A stretch of DNA of 64,000 nt from Adiantum capillus-veneris (taxonomy: Eukaryota; Streptophyta; Polypodiopsida; Polypodiales; Pteridaceae): contig CM043970.1 in the NCBI GenBank assembly GCA_014529385.2, positions 66,485,496 to 66,549,495 on the forward strand, given 5' to 3'. Under the pieces are notes generated by a model. The model saw only the letters and a list, made by a program, of their open reading frames with translations. It had not been told where the DNA came from and made no database searches. Shown here piece after piece: positions 23,088-32,717 of this stretch (its first letter is position 1; the number at the start of each line of letters is the position of its first letter). The position numbers and the translations under genes were made by a program.

Positions 23088-25057
23088 TTAGTTTTCTTTT
23101 TCCATGGTCTCATCTTCAAGATTGAGAATCTGTTTTCCAATTTGACTTACACTAGCTAATTTAAGTAGCAATGAATGATTGATCTTTGTACTTCTTGTTG
23201 CTTCTTGTATTTTTGCAACCTTGTTCTTTTTAACTTCTGGCTTTGATGGTATCCTTTGCTTAATAGCTATTGTGGTTGCCCTTCGCTCTGTATGATTTTC
23301 ACTTGTTGTTGCTTGATCTGCTTCTATCTCTTCTGAAGTTCTAAATGGTGGAGATGAATCATCTTCAATAAGCTTTGCTTTGGCATCAGTATAAATTTTA
23401 ATTATGCTTGAGGACTTTGTACTGTCGTCCACGGGTGACCAGTCTTGGTCTACATTCTTTGTTGTCTTTGAAGACTGCATCCTGTTTACATCCTGTATCT
23501 CTAACTTCTTTTGGGCCATTTGCATTCCCATATGATTTCGTCTGTCATATCTTTTGCTATGATCACATATAATTGAGCTATGATGATCTGTGAGCCTACT
23601 TTGATGGTGGTGGAGATGATTCCCCAGCATTCTGCTCGTTTGTCTCTAGATATGGTCACAAATTCATGAGCATCTTTTAACTTTGGTTGTCACATCTTTT
23701 CCAAGTGCAACAAGACATGAGGTTTTTGTCTAGTTGAAAATCTAGCTTTACTTTTCTTGACAATTTTTCTTCATTTTCACCAACAATGTTGCACTTGATC
23801 TTCTCAAAGTTTCTTTTTGTATTCAGTGCTTTTGTGGTGGCGGTGTCCGTGGATTGAAATTTTTCTACATTGGCTTTGCTTTGATCACCTACTTCTGTTG
23901 ATGTCGACTCGTATGACTGTGATACTGCACTTTTTTGCAATTGTTGAGCATTGTCCTCCTGCATTTGAGTAACCTTTGACCTTAACAGGTCCATTGTACT
24001 ATCTGGCAAATTCTGATTCTTCGGAGGAGATTTTGGTGGTGACCTTTGTGTATCTTTTGGACTTTAGCTTTCATTGATCTTGATTTTTTTGTCACCTGTT
24101 TTGGCAACTTGAGGGTTTGCATCGTCTTTAGATAGTCTTTGACTTCAGCCGTACCATCCACATGGGTTTGTACAAGGTCAAGATCTTGCTGATATTCGCT
24201 ACCATGTGCGACTTGATATGCATATGCAGGTTGGTCTCATGCAACTGTTTGAACACTATGGGATTTCTTGTCTTTTGACTTTGACTTGTGGAGATCAACT
24301 GAAACTTTTGTCCCCAATGATCTTCATAGAAGAATTTTTCTGCAGATTTTGATGGTTTCTGGGTCAATGGAAAACTTCCAACAACCATATGGTCTTTCAA
24401 TAGTTTTTGCTTTGAAGGGGTCTACTGGCTAGAAGTTCTTGGGCTTCTAACTGGTGAATCAGTTTTTGGTAGTAGAGATGAGCTTGATGAATTTGCAGCT
24501 CCCCCCTTCCTAGGGTGATCACTATAGCCTGTTTCATTGTGAGAGCTCAAAACTGTTTGGCTCTAGTTCAGTCTCACCTTTTGGGATTGTGAAGGTACAC
24601 TTTGGGTAGCACTATTGATGTTTGGCATCTATAAACCTTCTACATAGTTTCCTATGTATCTGCGTGAAACATGACAAATTATTCCCCAAGTCAAGATGTA
24701 GATAGCATTATCTTTTCCCTGATATTGTCTATGCCATGGGTCTCCTGTGATATGAGCTTCTGTGGTTTCAAGACCCAAGGCATCATAGATGCTAGACTCT
24801 CGTCTATATCTAAGACAATTTTGGTCAAAATATATGCTCGTTTGGTCACAACATCGAAGCTTGATTTCCAATGGAGGAGAGTTTGGCTCTAAACAAATTT
24901 CTGGGTTCACTTGGGTAATATCCTTCAGCTCTAGAGAGGATGGGCTATAATATATTCTTTCCTCTAAAATGAAGCATCCTTTATGATCTATCACTAGACG
25001 CATTTCTATGAGCTGGTATGTGGGCCGTTCAAACACAAGTTGATCCTTTTTGTACAA
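23088..25057 (-). pseudogene. Family E internal region between gag and protease
   Basis: Minus-strand frames 25057-24629 (142 codons), 24400-24128, 24009-23677 and 23630-23088 lie head to tail. The first contains GDPWHRQYQGKDNAIYIL, which resembles GEPSQRRYKGQDGAFYNL in the gag-like ORF just upstream, so part of Gag may be duplicated. The others are low-complexity, charged and without known motif. All are interrupted by stops. Confidence 0.45.
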
Positions 25058-25474
25058 TTTTCCTTTTTGGTCTCAGATAGTGTGCATATGAATTCTATGT
25101 ACCATACAAAGCTAACATCATTCTGTTTGATGCGTCCCTTAGACTCGTGAATAATTGTTCACTTGTGGCAGTGGATGCAGAATCATTTGCAAACCTAACA
25201 GTCTTTTCACCCCTTGGTGATATCTGGACACCTTTACTAAATTCATGCAAGAAGTTGTTGTTTAAAGAATCAATTTTAAGCTTTTCAAGTGCCTATACAT
25301 CTTTATGTTGATTTTGATCTTGCAGTGTTTTGAATTGTGCTTCTAATGGTAATGCAGAATCATCTGATTTCATTAAAAAAGTGACGAGTTAAATGCACTT
25401 ACATCGAGATTCACATTTCCAATTCGCTATGTACCTTGCTTGGTGTTTGATGTGTCCTTGTTGTCTGGGTTTCA

Positions 25475-26146
25475 TGGACAATCTTCAGAAAAATGTCCAC
25501 CTTTTTTTCCACAATCTGGGCAATACGCCATGACTGGTGGTATTTCATTTGGTTATGTCATGTCAAGCTCTACTTGAGAAATTTTTTCTTCTATGTTGGC
25601 CAAGTTGTCGAAATCTTCTTTTAAAACACTAAGCATCAAGTTATAGAATGCTCCATCTTGACCTTTGTACCGTCTTTGGCTTGGTTCTCCAAATAGACTC
25701 GCTTCAATTGGTTGATTTTTTGGATCTTTCACTTTTGGTTCTCGATTATGGATTTGACCATTGTAGTCCATGTACAATGACCCTAATTGCATATGAACTA
25801 ATTGTATGTTTTGCTAGCTTGTGAAAATTTCTGGATAAACACTTGGGTTGACTATCTGAACTTCTATCTGCACTTCATCTTTGAGCTTGCAATAGCTGGC
25901 TCCACTGAAGTCTATGAACATCTGGGAGTTCTCTAAATCTAGCTTTACTCTGATCAATAAGATCTTGGCTCCTGTGCTGCTTTTTCTACTCATTAGATAT
26001 CTATGGCCTTCTGAATATGCATATAAGAATTTATCTCCATTGTAGCCATACAGTTGTAAAATCTGCTCTGTTGCACTTGTACCTATGTTACCACTGCTAT
26101 TGGCTTGCTCTGTTGTACTTGAACTCTCAGCTCAAGATGAGTCCAT
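25475..26146 (-). pseudogene. Family E gag-like ORF with C-terminal zinc knuckle
   Basis: The minus-strand ATG is at 26146, conserved in the copy at 9154. About 224 codons in one phase lead to the zinc knuckle CPDCGKKGGHFSEDC (25522-25478; CX2CX5HX4C, one residue longer than usual) and a stop just after it. In-frame stops occur at codon 5, near 25815 and at 25553-25555. The middle has GYNGDKFLYAYSEGHRYLMS and KVDLENS-like segments of unknown fold. It lies immediately downstream of the palindrome leader, so it is the first translated product. A capsid/nucleocapsid role is inferred from the zinc knuckle and position. Confidence 0.6.
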
Positions 26147-26652
26147 GTCGACTGGTTTTGTAAAAATTATCTCCTAGGAGATTTTGGTACTGATTAGCGA
26201 AAAAAATTCTTCTCGGGTTTGATAAGACTGCTTTTGCCAAAGTACTTTTGGCAGTTGATTTCTCTTAGACTCACAAGAGTTGATTAACTGTAGCTCAAAA
26301 GTGTCAAAATTGATTGCAGCCTTTGAAATGATGAAAATCTAGGCCTTGAAAACCTAACCTATAGATTAGATTGGTATCTGTTTTTTTCCACTTGACTTGA
26401 ATTCAGCTCTTGTCAAGCTCCCAATTCTTTACCTGCAACATGGTTCTTCAATCTGAGCTAAGTGAGTCAGCAATTGAGATTTCCAAATTCTATCCTTGCA
26501 AGGAGCTAAAGGACTAATCTGCAACTTGAAAACTGAGCTATCATGTATTAATTTTGATCCGATGGAACCCAAACTTGGCCAATGGCCTTGTATTATGTTG
26601 TTCTAACACTATACAAGCTCAAAAGTCCAAATCTTGTTTCTGGGGCTCAAAA

Positions 26653-27951
26653 GTAAATAATCCCGATTATTTACTTTTCTCAATTTCTATAATTTTTAGG
26701 CTTGTCTTGCCAAGTAATTACCTTGTTGTGGTCTCTGGACAAGTTTGGTTGAGTTTGATCAAGATTTGTCCAAGTTATCAACTGTTTAGTGTCCGCAGAC
26801 TCTGATTCAAAGAATCTGGCGTCTCAATTTTGTGATCCAAATTTCACCAAATTTGATTTGTGGAGTCTACTTGATGTGCTTGACCCTATGGTATATTCAG
26901 TTGGGCAAAATTTCTCAATTCTGGAGCAAATATAAATAATCATGATTATTTACTACAGGTTTTTTAATAATAAATTTATTTTTATTATTTTTCTCAAAAG
27001 TAAATAATCGCGATTAAAGATGTTTGTAATCATGCATAGAGTCTCTAGTATCAACCTTGATCAGTTTTGAGCCAAAAGTAAATAATCGTGATTATTTACT
27101 TTTGACCTAAAATGGATAATTTTTTCAACTTTTTCAGTGGACAATCTTTTTATGATCTATTTTGAGCCTTTGAGTCAAGGTTAAACTTAGTTTAAACAAG
27201 ATTTGTTCAAGTTATCAATAGTTTTCTGTCCGCAGACTTTGGTGACTTTTGTGATCCAAATTTCACCAAATTTGATTTATGAGGTCTACTTGCTATGCTT
27301 GACCTTGTGGTATGTCGAAATATGCAAGATTGTCAATTTTTGGAGCAAATGTAAATAATTGTGATTATTTACTCTAGCTATTTTTTTGCAATTTTTTGTC
27401 CCAGTCTTGACACAATCTATCAAGCACCTCAACTTAAGGTCTCTAGCCAAGTTTCACCAAGTTTGGACTATTTTTGGTCAAATGGTCATCAGTTTTCTGT
27501 CCGCATACTAACTTTGCAAATTTGGTCACAATTTTTAATCCAATGATCCAAATCTTACCAAGTTTGGTTTGTGGGCTTATTACAACATGCTAAAACTAGT
27601 ACTATACTGACTTGGTCAAAAAAGCGAAAAAAATGGGACAGATGTTAATAATCGTGATTATTTACTTCTGGTAACTTTTTGCATCTTTTTGGTCAACTGA
27701 GCATATACACATGTTTATTACATCAATATAAACCTATGAATCAAATTTCATCAAGTTTGGACAAATTTTTCCCGGATTTACACTCAAGTTTCAAAAAGTT
27801 AGTACAAACTTTAGTTTTTACCCAGTTTTTTGTCAATTTGGTGATCCAAATTCTTTGGTCCTTTACGAAAGTTGTTTGTACACATGCAATGAGTCAATGG
27901 TATGAACCTTGGTCAAATCTGAGCTGAAAGTTAATAATCACGATTAATAAC
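26653..27951. repeat. Leader palindrome array of the family E element (~285-bp period)
   Basis: Same 22-bp palindrome (GTAAATAATC / GATTATTTAC) as at 10019-11474. Copies start near 26653, 26932, 27078, 27351, 27644 and 27930, with a half copy at 27000 cut by a small deletion. Intact neighbouring spacings are 279, 273, 293 and 286 bp. Two copies have GTTAATAATC variants. They lie between ORF start and primer site on the minus strand. Confidence 0.86.
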
Positions 27952-28621
27952 TTTAGGCCAAAAATTGACATTTTTTTAAACTTTTTCACTGGAAAGTCTT
28001 TTCATGATCTATTTTGAGCCTATGAATCAAGTCAAAACTTAATTTGGCCTAAAATTTTAAGAAAAAGTAAATAATCTGAGTTTTGGCCAACTCTTGAAAA
28101 TTTTACCTCGAAATATCCTTGAGCTTACCCACTGGTTCATACAACTTTTAGGCTTACTCTCCAGTTGGATTGAGTGGTTTGGAGTCTTTTCGTGATATTT
28201 CTTGCGTAGACCTGACATTCTGCAACATCCAATAACAAATCACAATGATTCTTTCAGAGAGAGTGATGTTCTGAAATCCACCTCGGATCCTACTTACCCT
28301 ACTCCTAGATTCTCATGCAATGGAGTTGTGGAAAGTGTCCACAAACACTAGTTTTCTTGTTTCTTATGGTTTCCTGAGCATTGATCTTAAGACTTGTCTC
28401 GTCTATCAATCATTCTCAAAATCCTACTCTATCTCTACAATCCTACAGTTCTAAAGGCACTCGACCAGTAAGATTACTTCCAAGCTACCTCTACACAACA
28501 AAAGACGACAATCATAAGCTATGCGGTTTCTAAAAAGAAACTTTAACACTAGGTGAACCTAGAGGAAGTTAATGGACAACTACACAAGATGCTCTTGTTT
28601 TTCCTAGTTTAGGTCTATTCA

Positions 28622-28639
28622 TCCCCGGCACCGGCGCCA
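28622..28639 (-). other. tRNA-Asp primer binding site of family E
   Basis: Minus strand reads TGGCGCCGGTGCCGGGGA, a near-perfect match to the tRNA-Asp primer site used by Tat/Athila-type Ty3/gypsy elements. It lies two bases from the LTR end. Confidence 0.85.
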
Positions 28640-28641
28640 AA

Positions 28642-29157
28642 TGTGGGACGCATGTCTAACCTCACCATCCTATCTTATTGCCATATTAGCGAGAATCACG
28701 ATTAAATTGTCAATCCATGGGACGAATCTGACTCGACTAGTGCATAGAGGCTACAAGAGGTTGTCAATCTTTGGAAAAACAACTAACAACTCGCATCTAA
28801 CTCAAGCTATACTCAAGTGGCTGAAATCACCAAAGCCAATTGCTCATCGACAAACAACTCATATCCGTTACAACATCAAATGACATCTAAACGTAACGAA
28901 ACTTCTAAGACATGTTTATAAGACCTAAGCACACATACTTATGGTCTCAAACCCCACTTTAGGTCAAGTTCCAATATCGCGATTATTAACAGTAGTGGAT
29001 TTTTGAGTTAGTCGTTTTCGACCCAGAATGCATCTAAATGCTTAGCAATGATGCCCTGCCTATGCTTAGTTTTTTATTTGAAAGTGTAAATTCCTAGTTA
29101 TGATGAAATTAGGCCGTGGGTCGGCGATGCCAAAAGCTACGAATTACTGTGATGTGC
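28642..29157 (-). repeat. 5' LTR of family E, part next to the primer site
   Basis: Matches the left half of 20385-21382 and stops at GATGTGC, where element P was inserted. The last five bases (29153-29157, TGTGC) are the target duplication. Confidence 0.88.
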
Positions 29158-29378
29158 TGTTGAGCCGAGTGTTGAGCTAGCAGAGGATCACACCCACATT
29201 TTTGCTCACACTCATCATTTTGTAACCATTGATTGTAATAAATATCTTTCCGACATTAATTTTGATTTGAGCCATTCATTAAGTAATGGGACTCAATTGA
29301 GTTTCCAGCTTGTAATCCCGAAGTAATTTCACTTGCTGATGTAATTAGTTAGAGATGTTCTCACCTCCAAGGCTGAGG

Positions 29379-29386
29379 TATATAAG
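29379..29386 (+). promoter_or_regulatory. Probable TATA box in the 5' LTR of P
   Basis: TATATAAG, conserved at 47239-47246 in the 3' LTR, about 75 bp upstream of the GA microsatellite. Spacing puts the GA tract in the 5' end of the transcript. Confidence 0.6.
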
Positions 29387-29452
29387 CCAAAGTTTTTGTA
29401 ACCTAAGGGGAGATTATTAATCAAAGTGAGTTTTTGAGCGCCGTGACTGTGT

Positions 29453-29453
<1 letters not shown>

Positions 29454-29538
<85 letters not shown>
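29454..29538 (+). repeat. (GA)n microsatellite in the 5' LTR
   Basis: About 41 GA units. The equivalent tract at 47316-47366 is shorter, so it has changed length since insertion. GA tracts are binding sites for plant BBR/BPC proteins, but a role here is inference. Confidence 0.95.
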
Positions 29539-29539
<1 letters not shown>

Positions 29540-30165
29540 TTATCTACTTGCTACGCGAGCTACGGAGCCGCCATTGGAGAAGCGACACCGCCATTGTGTT
29601 AGCAACGGCGAGAGCTACGCACAGATACCAAGAGTGCGCGCTATCGGCTTCTATGTGTGGTAAGTTCCTACGAGCTTCGGTGTGAGTTTTCTTCCAACTC
29701 GTGTGTCGGAATTGAGCATGCAGCATATCTATAGAACCACAACGAGTAGACCTACACATTAGTACCATCGGGTTCAAGTTTCGGTCACCTGTATATTTCG
29801 GCCTGTCTTCATACGCGTTTACCGCACGGAGTGGTTATAGGTTGAGTTTGCAGTTCAAGTCTTTAGGGTGTTGTTCTTACCTAGTGTATAGACTTCCCCT
29901 TGAGTTTGAGATCGATTCAATGATTCTAGATCTTGTTTCGTATAGCATTCGTTCGTAGTACGGATTTCAGTCAGTTGCGTATTTTAGAACTTAGATTTGA
30001 TTTCCTTAGTAGTGATTGTCATTAGAAGGTCGAGTAGGTGATTTGACACCCACCTAGTTGTTTCCATGCACCTGCGGGTCAAGCTCCGTCCTCGTCTGAC
30101 AAATTCTGTTGTTGGTTGAGTTCTCGCTATTTAGCTTCCGCTAGCGACGTAACCGCCTTAACATT

Positions 30166-30182
30166 TGGCGTTGTTGCCAGGG
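30166..30182 (+). other. tRNA-Asp primer binding site of P, partly decayed
   Basis: TGGCGTTGTTGCCAGGG follows the LTR by two bases. It differs from the tRNA-Asp site by transitions typical of CpG decay. Confidence 0.8.
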
Positions 30183-30701
30183 ACAAGAGCCCTAAGTAGG
30201 TGACCTTAGACTAATCCTACGAGGTGAGTCATATAAACTACTTTGTATACTTTAGTTAGAAAAGATCTAGGAGTGGTGGACTCCGAAGATCTCGAGAGAT
30301 ACTAGGAAGTGGGGTATTCCTGGGTCTTCCGTGTTGACAGTATTTTCAGTTTAGCTTAGATTTGTTTGTTGTTTTGTTGGTGTTGAGTAGTTGTTGATAG
30401 AAGAAGAATTTTCTAGTCCGTGAGTGGCAGTGGATCTCTTTAAAATCACAATTACCAAACCCATTTTATGATTAGGAATAGCTTAGGTAGGACTTCATTT
30501 GATCCTGATCTAGAGCTAGTGATCATTGGAGTATTTGCTTGATACGGTTGATTGCATGTTAGATCACTAAACCGTCGAGTTAGTAGTGAAACTTGCAATA
30601 AACAAAAGTCAGAGAAATTTTCTGTGTATCTGGGAGTTGCTGAGCACTTGAGAAAGCTTTAGGAAGGATTCTGTGCCAAAAAATTGGAAATCTGCAACTT
30701 T

Positions 30702-31420
30702 AGACATCATACGCGTATGATGTCTAAATGACCAAACAGAGACCAAAACAGAAATTTTGACTTTACCAGAGTGTTCAAAAGGGGGGTTATACCCTAATTT
30801 CAACTTAAAACAAGAGCATTAACACTCAAAGAAACCCAAAAAGACAAGTCGGAGTCCAAGAAACGCAAAGAATAGGAAATTTTGGATTCAGATCTTGTTT
30901 TTACATTCAAACCTGGCAAAAACACTTGAAACTCAATTATAAACATTGGAGAAGGCTTAAAACCAAGAATAGTCAAAATCTGGGACAAAAGACATCATAC
31001 GCGTATAATGTCTTTTAGCACATCCACTGCTTATTTTTTATATCTGACCTGACAAGATTGTTGCAAACACTATAGAAAGCATAAATATCAAGTCTTGGCC
31101 CAAATTGATGAAAAAGACATCATACGCGTATGATGTCTTTGACCTAATTTTGGACATATTTTGATACTTTGCCAACACAGATCCATTGTAATAGCTGTCT
31201 AGAGGTTATATTTCAAGTTTCATCCCATTTGGATCACAATTGACCCAAAACAAGTCAAAAGCGGAAAATTGCCAAGAAAAGCCTAAATTAGCCATAACTC
31301 GCTCAAACAGAGTTCAAACTGAATTTTGTGAGTGGACAGAGCATAAGGGGGCTACTGAGAGTGAGCATAACCAAAATAGTCCAAATCTGTGAAAAAAGAC
31401 ATCATACGCGTATAATGTCT
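30702..31420. repeat. Leader palindromes of element P (4 copies)
   Basis: A 24-bp palindrome with half-site AGACATCATACG and centre ACGCGT starts at 30702, 30990, 31115 and 31397 (spacings 288, 125 and 282). The first and third are perfect; the other two have one change (TATAATG). They lie in the untranslated leader before ORF1. The same palindrome recurs before the third ORF at 42.5-43.5 kb. Confidence 0.93.
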
Positions 31421-31584
31421 TTTTCAGCATAACTGCAACAAAATTCTCACTTGATGAAAGAGAAGTTGTCCAACAGACAAGATTAAACAATTGACCAAGT
31501 ATCAATCAGTTTGGATCAATTCTGACCACAAAAACTTGGGAAAACAAGTTGTCGAGACGGAAAAGTTAAAGTCCTTTAGGGGAA

Positions 31585-32667
31585 TTGATGAATTTGAGAT
31601 CGGGCAGGAATCTCCAGAATAACCAACCAAAACAAGGGGAACAAGCAAGTGTCATATCAACCGAGGGAAGTGTAAACCAAAGTTGGGTGCAACCATTAGA
31701 GCCGATCTTTGAAGGAAGTGTTTCTGATACTTCTTCGGAGAGATCTTACGAGATTTTCACCGAACACTTGGAACACTTGAACCTGAACAACAGAGAAAAT
31801 ATGGCAGCAGGACCATCAAACCCTTCCGCCACAATGAAGCTATTGTTCATAAAATACCAGTACGACAATGAGCAAGGTGCCAAGATCTACAAAGATGGAA
31901 TGGACCGCTATTGTGTAAAGATAGAAGATAGACCTAGTGAGTTCAAGGACTTAGTGCCTATGAGCTATAGCGGAGATAAATATCTAGATGACGAGGGTAC
32001 CATGTATTTGGTAGTCCTAAACCCTAACATTGTGGACAAGTGGGGATTGATGGGCACCAAAGCCAAAGTAGATGAAGAACTTGAGGAGAAAGCACCAATA
32101 ATGAACTTCCCTGATGCGAGGTTGAGAAGAGAGAATGAAACTACAAGGATCAACACTGATAACTTCTATGTGGGGCTATACAAATATAATAATGGGGAGC
32201 AAGATCTCTATTATAGATGTGAAGAACCCTACACTGGAGAGTTGACAGACCAAAAAAGACTTTATGTCTTTACCTACACAGAGGGATCGGAAGTGAAAAT
32301 TGCCGCTTACGACAAGTATGGGAGGCAATACTCAACAATGGGCAAGAAAGAATTAGAAGGATATACATACTTTGGGGGACCACTACATCAGTATTATGTT
32401 ACTTCTAGCTCACAAAGACCAGCACCAACAAATGGAGTGCAAAACCCAATGACAACAGGAGGACAAAGAATTCAGGCTGCTGACTCTTTCAGTCAACCTC
32501 AGTACTCGAAGCCCGGACCAATGGGATCATTACATTCCAGAGAGTCAATGGATACGAATCGGCAGTTCCAATCCCCACATATACCACTCCAGGTCCAAGG
32601 TTCGAAGCGGAACCATCACATTTTCCTCCTAGTAGTAGACTCAGGGCAGGGGAACCGACAAGGGTAA
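31585..32667 (+). CDS. Element P ORF1: N-terminal part of Gag polyprotein (360 codons)
   Basis: It starts MMNLRSGRN directly after the leader. LRSG near the start is common in plant gypsy Gag proteins. The middle is charged with repeated Tyr-rich segments (IYKDGMDRYCVKIEDRP, YKYNNGEQDLYYRCEEPY) and no domain I can name. From about 32550 the phase of the next ORF becomes the more Gag-like one (TTPGPRFEAEPSHFPP leading straight into the gag ORF at 32718), so a one-base frameshift near 32550 probably split a single long Gag. The TG-rich C-terminal end in this phase is then spurious. Confidence 0.6.
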   Translation: MMNLRSGRNLQNNQPKQGEQASVISTEGSVNQSWVQPLEPIFEGSVSDTSSERSYEIFTEHLEHLNLNNRENMAAGPSNPSATMKLLFIKYQYDNEQGAKIYKDGMDRYCVKIEDRPSEFKDLVPMSYSGDKYLDDEGTMYLVVLNPNIVDKWGLMGTKAKVDEELEEKAPIMNFPDARLRRENETTRINTDNFYVGLYKYNNGEQDLYYRCEEPYTGELTDQKRLYVFTYTEGSEVKIAAYDKYGRQYSTMGKKELEGYTYFGGPLHQYYVTSSSQRPAPTNGVQNPMTTGGQRIQAADSFSQPQYSKPGPMGSLHSRESMDTNRQFQSPHIPLQVQGSKRNHHIFLLVVDSGQGNRQG

Positions 32668-32717
32668 CCCATGAAGTCCATGATGCTAGAGAAAGCTTTA
32701 GCCGGGACACAGGAGCA

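Larger units (their letters stand above)
29158..30163 (+). repeat. 5' LTR of element P
   Basis: 1006 bp, TGTTGAG...CTTAACA. It starts with a 12-bp near-duplication (TGTTGAGCCGAG then TGTTGAGCTAGC) that the 3' LTR lacks. Length difference from the 3' LTR is mainly this duplication and a longer GA tract (about 82 against about 48 bp). Confidence 0.93.

Noticed and set aside
29434-29685. ORF with a long Arg-Glu repeat
   Set aside because: Translation of the (GA)n microsatellite in an LTR.
31115-31138. ACGCGT centres as cell-cycle MCB promoter elements
   Set aside because: Only six bases match and MCB is characterised in fungi; kept as a remark, not called as a regulatory site.
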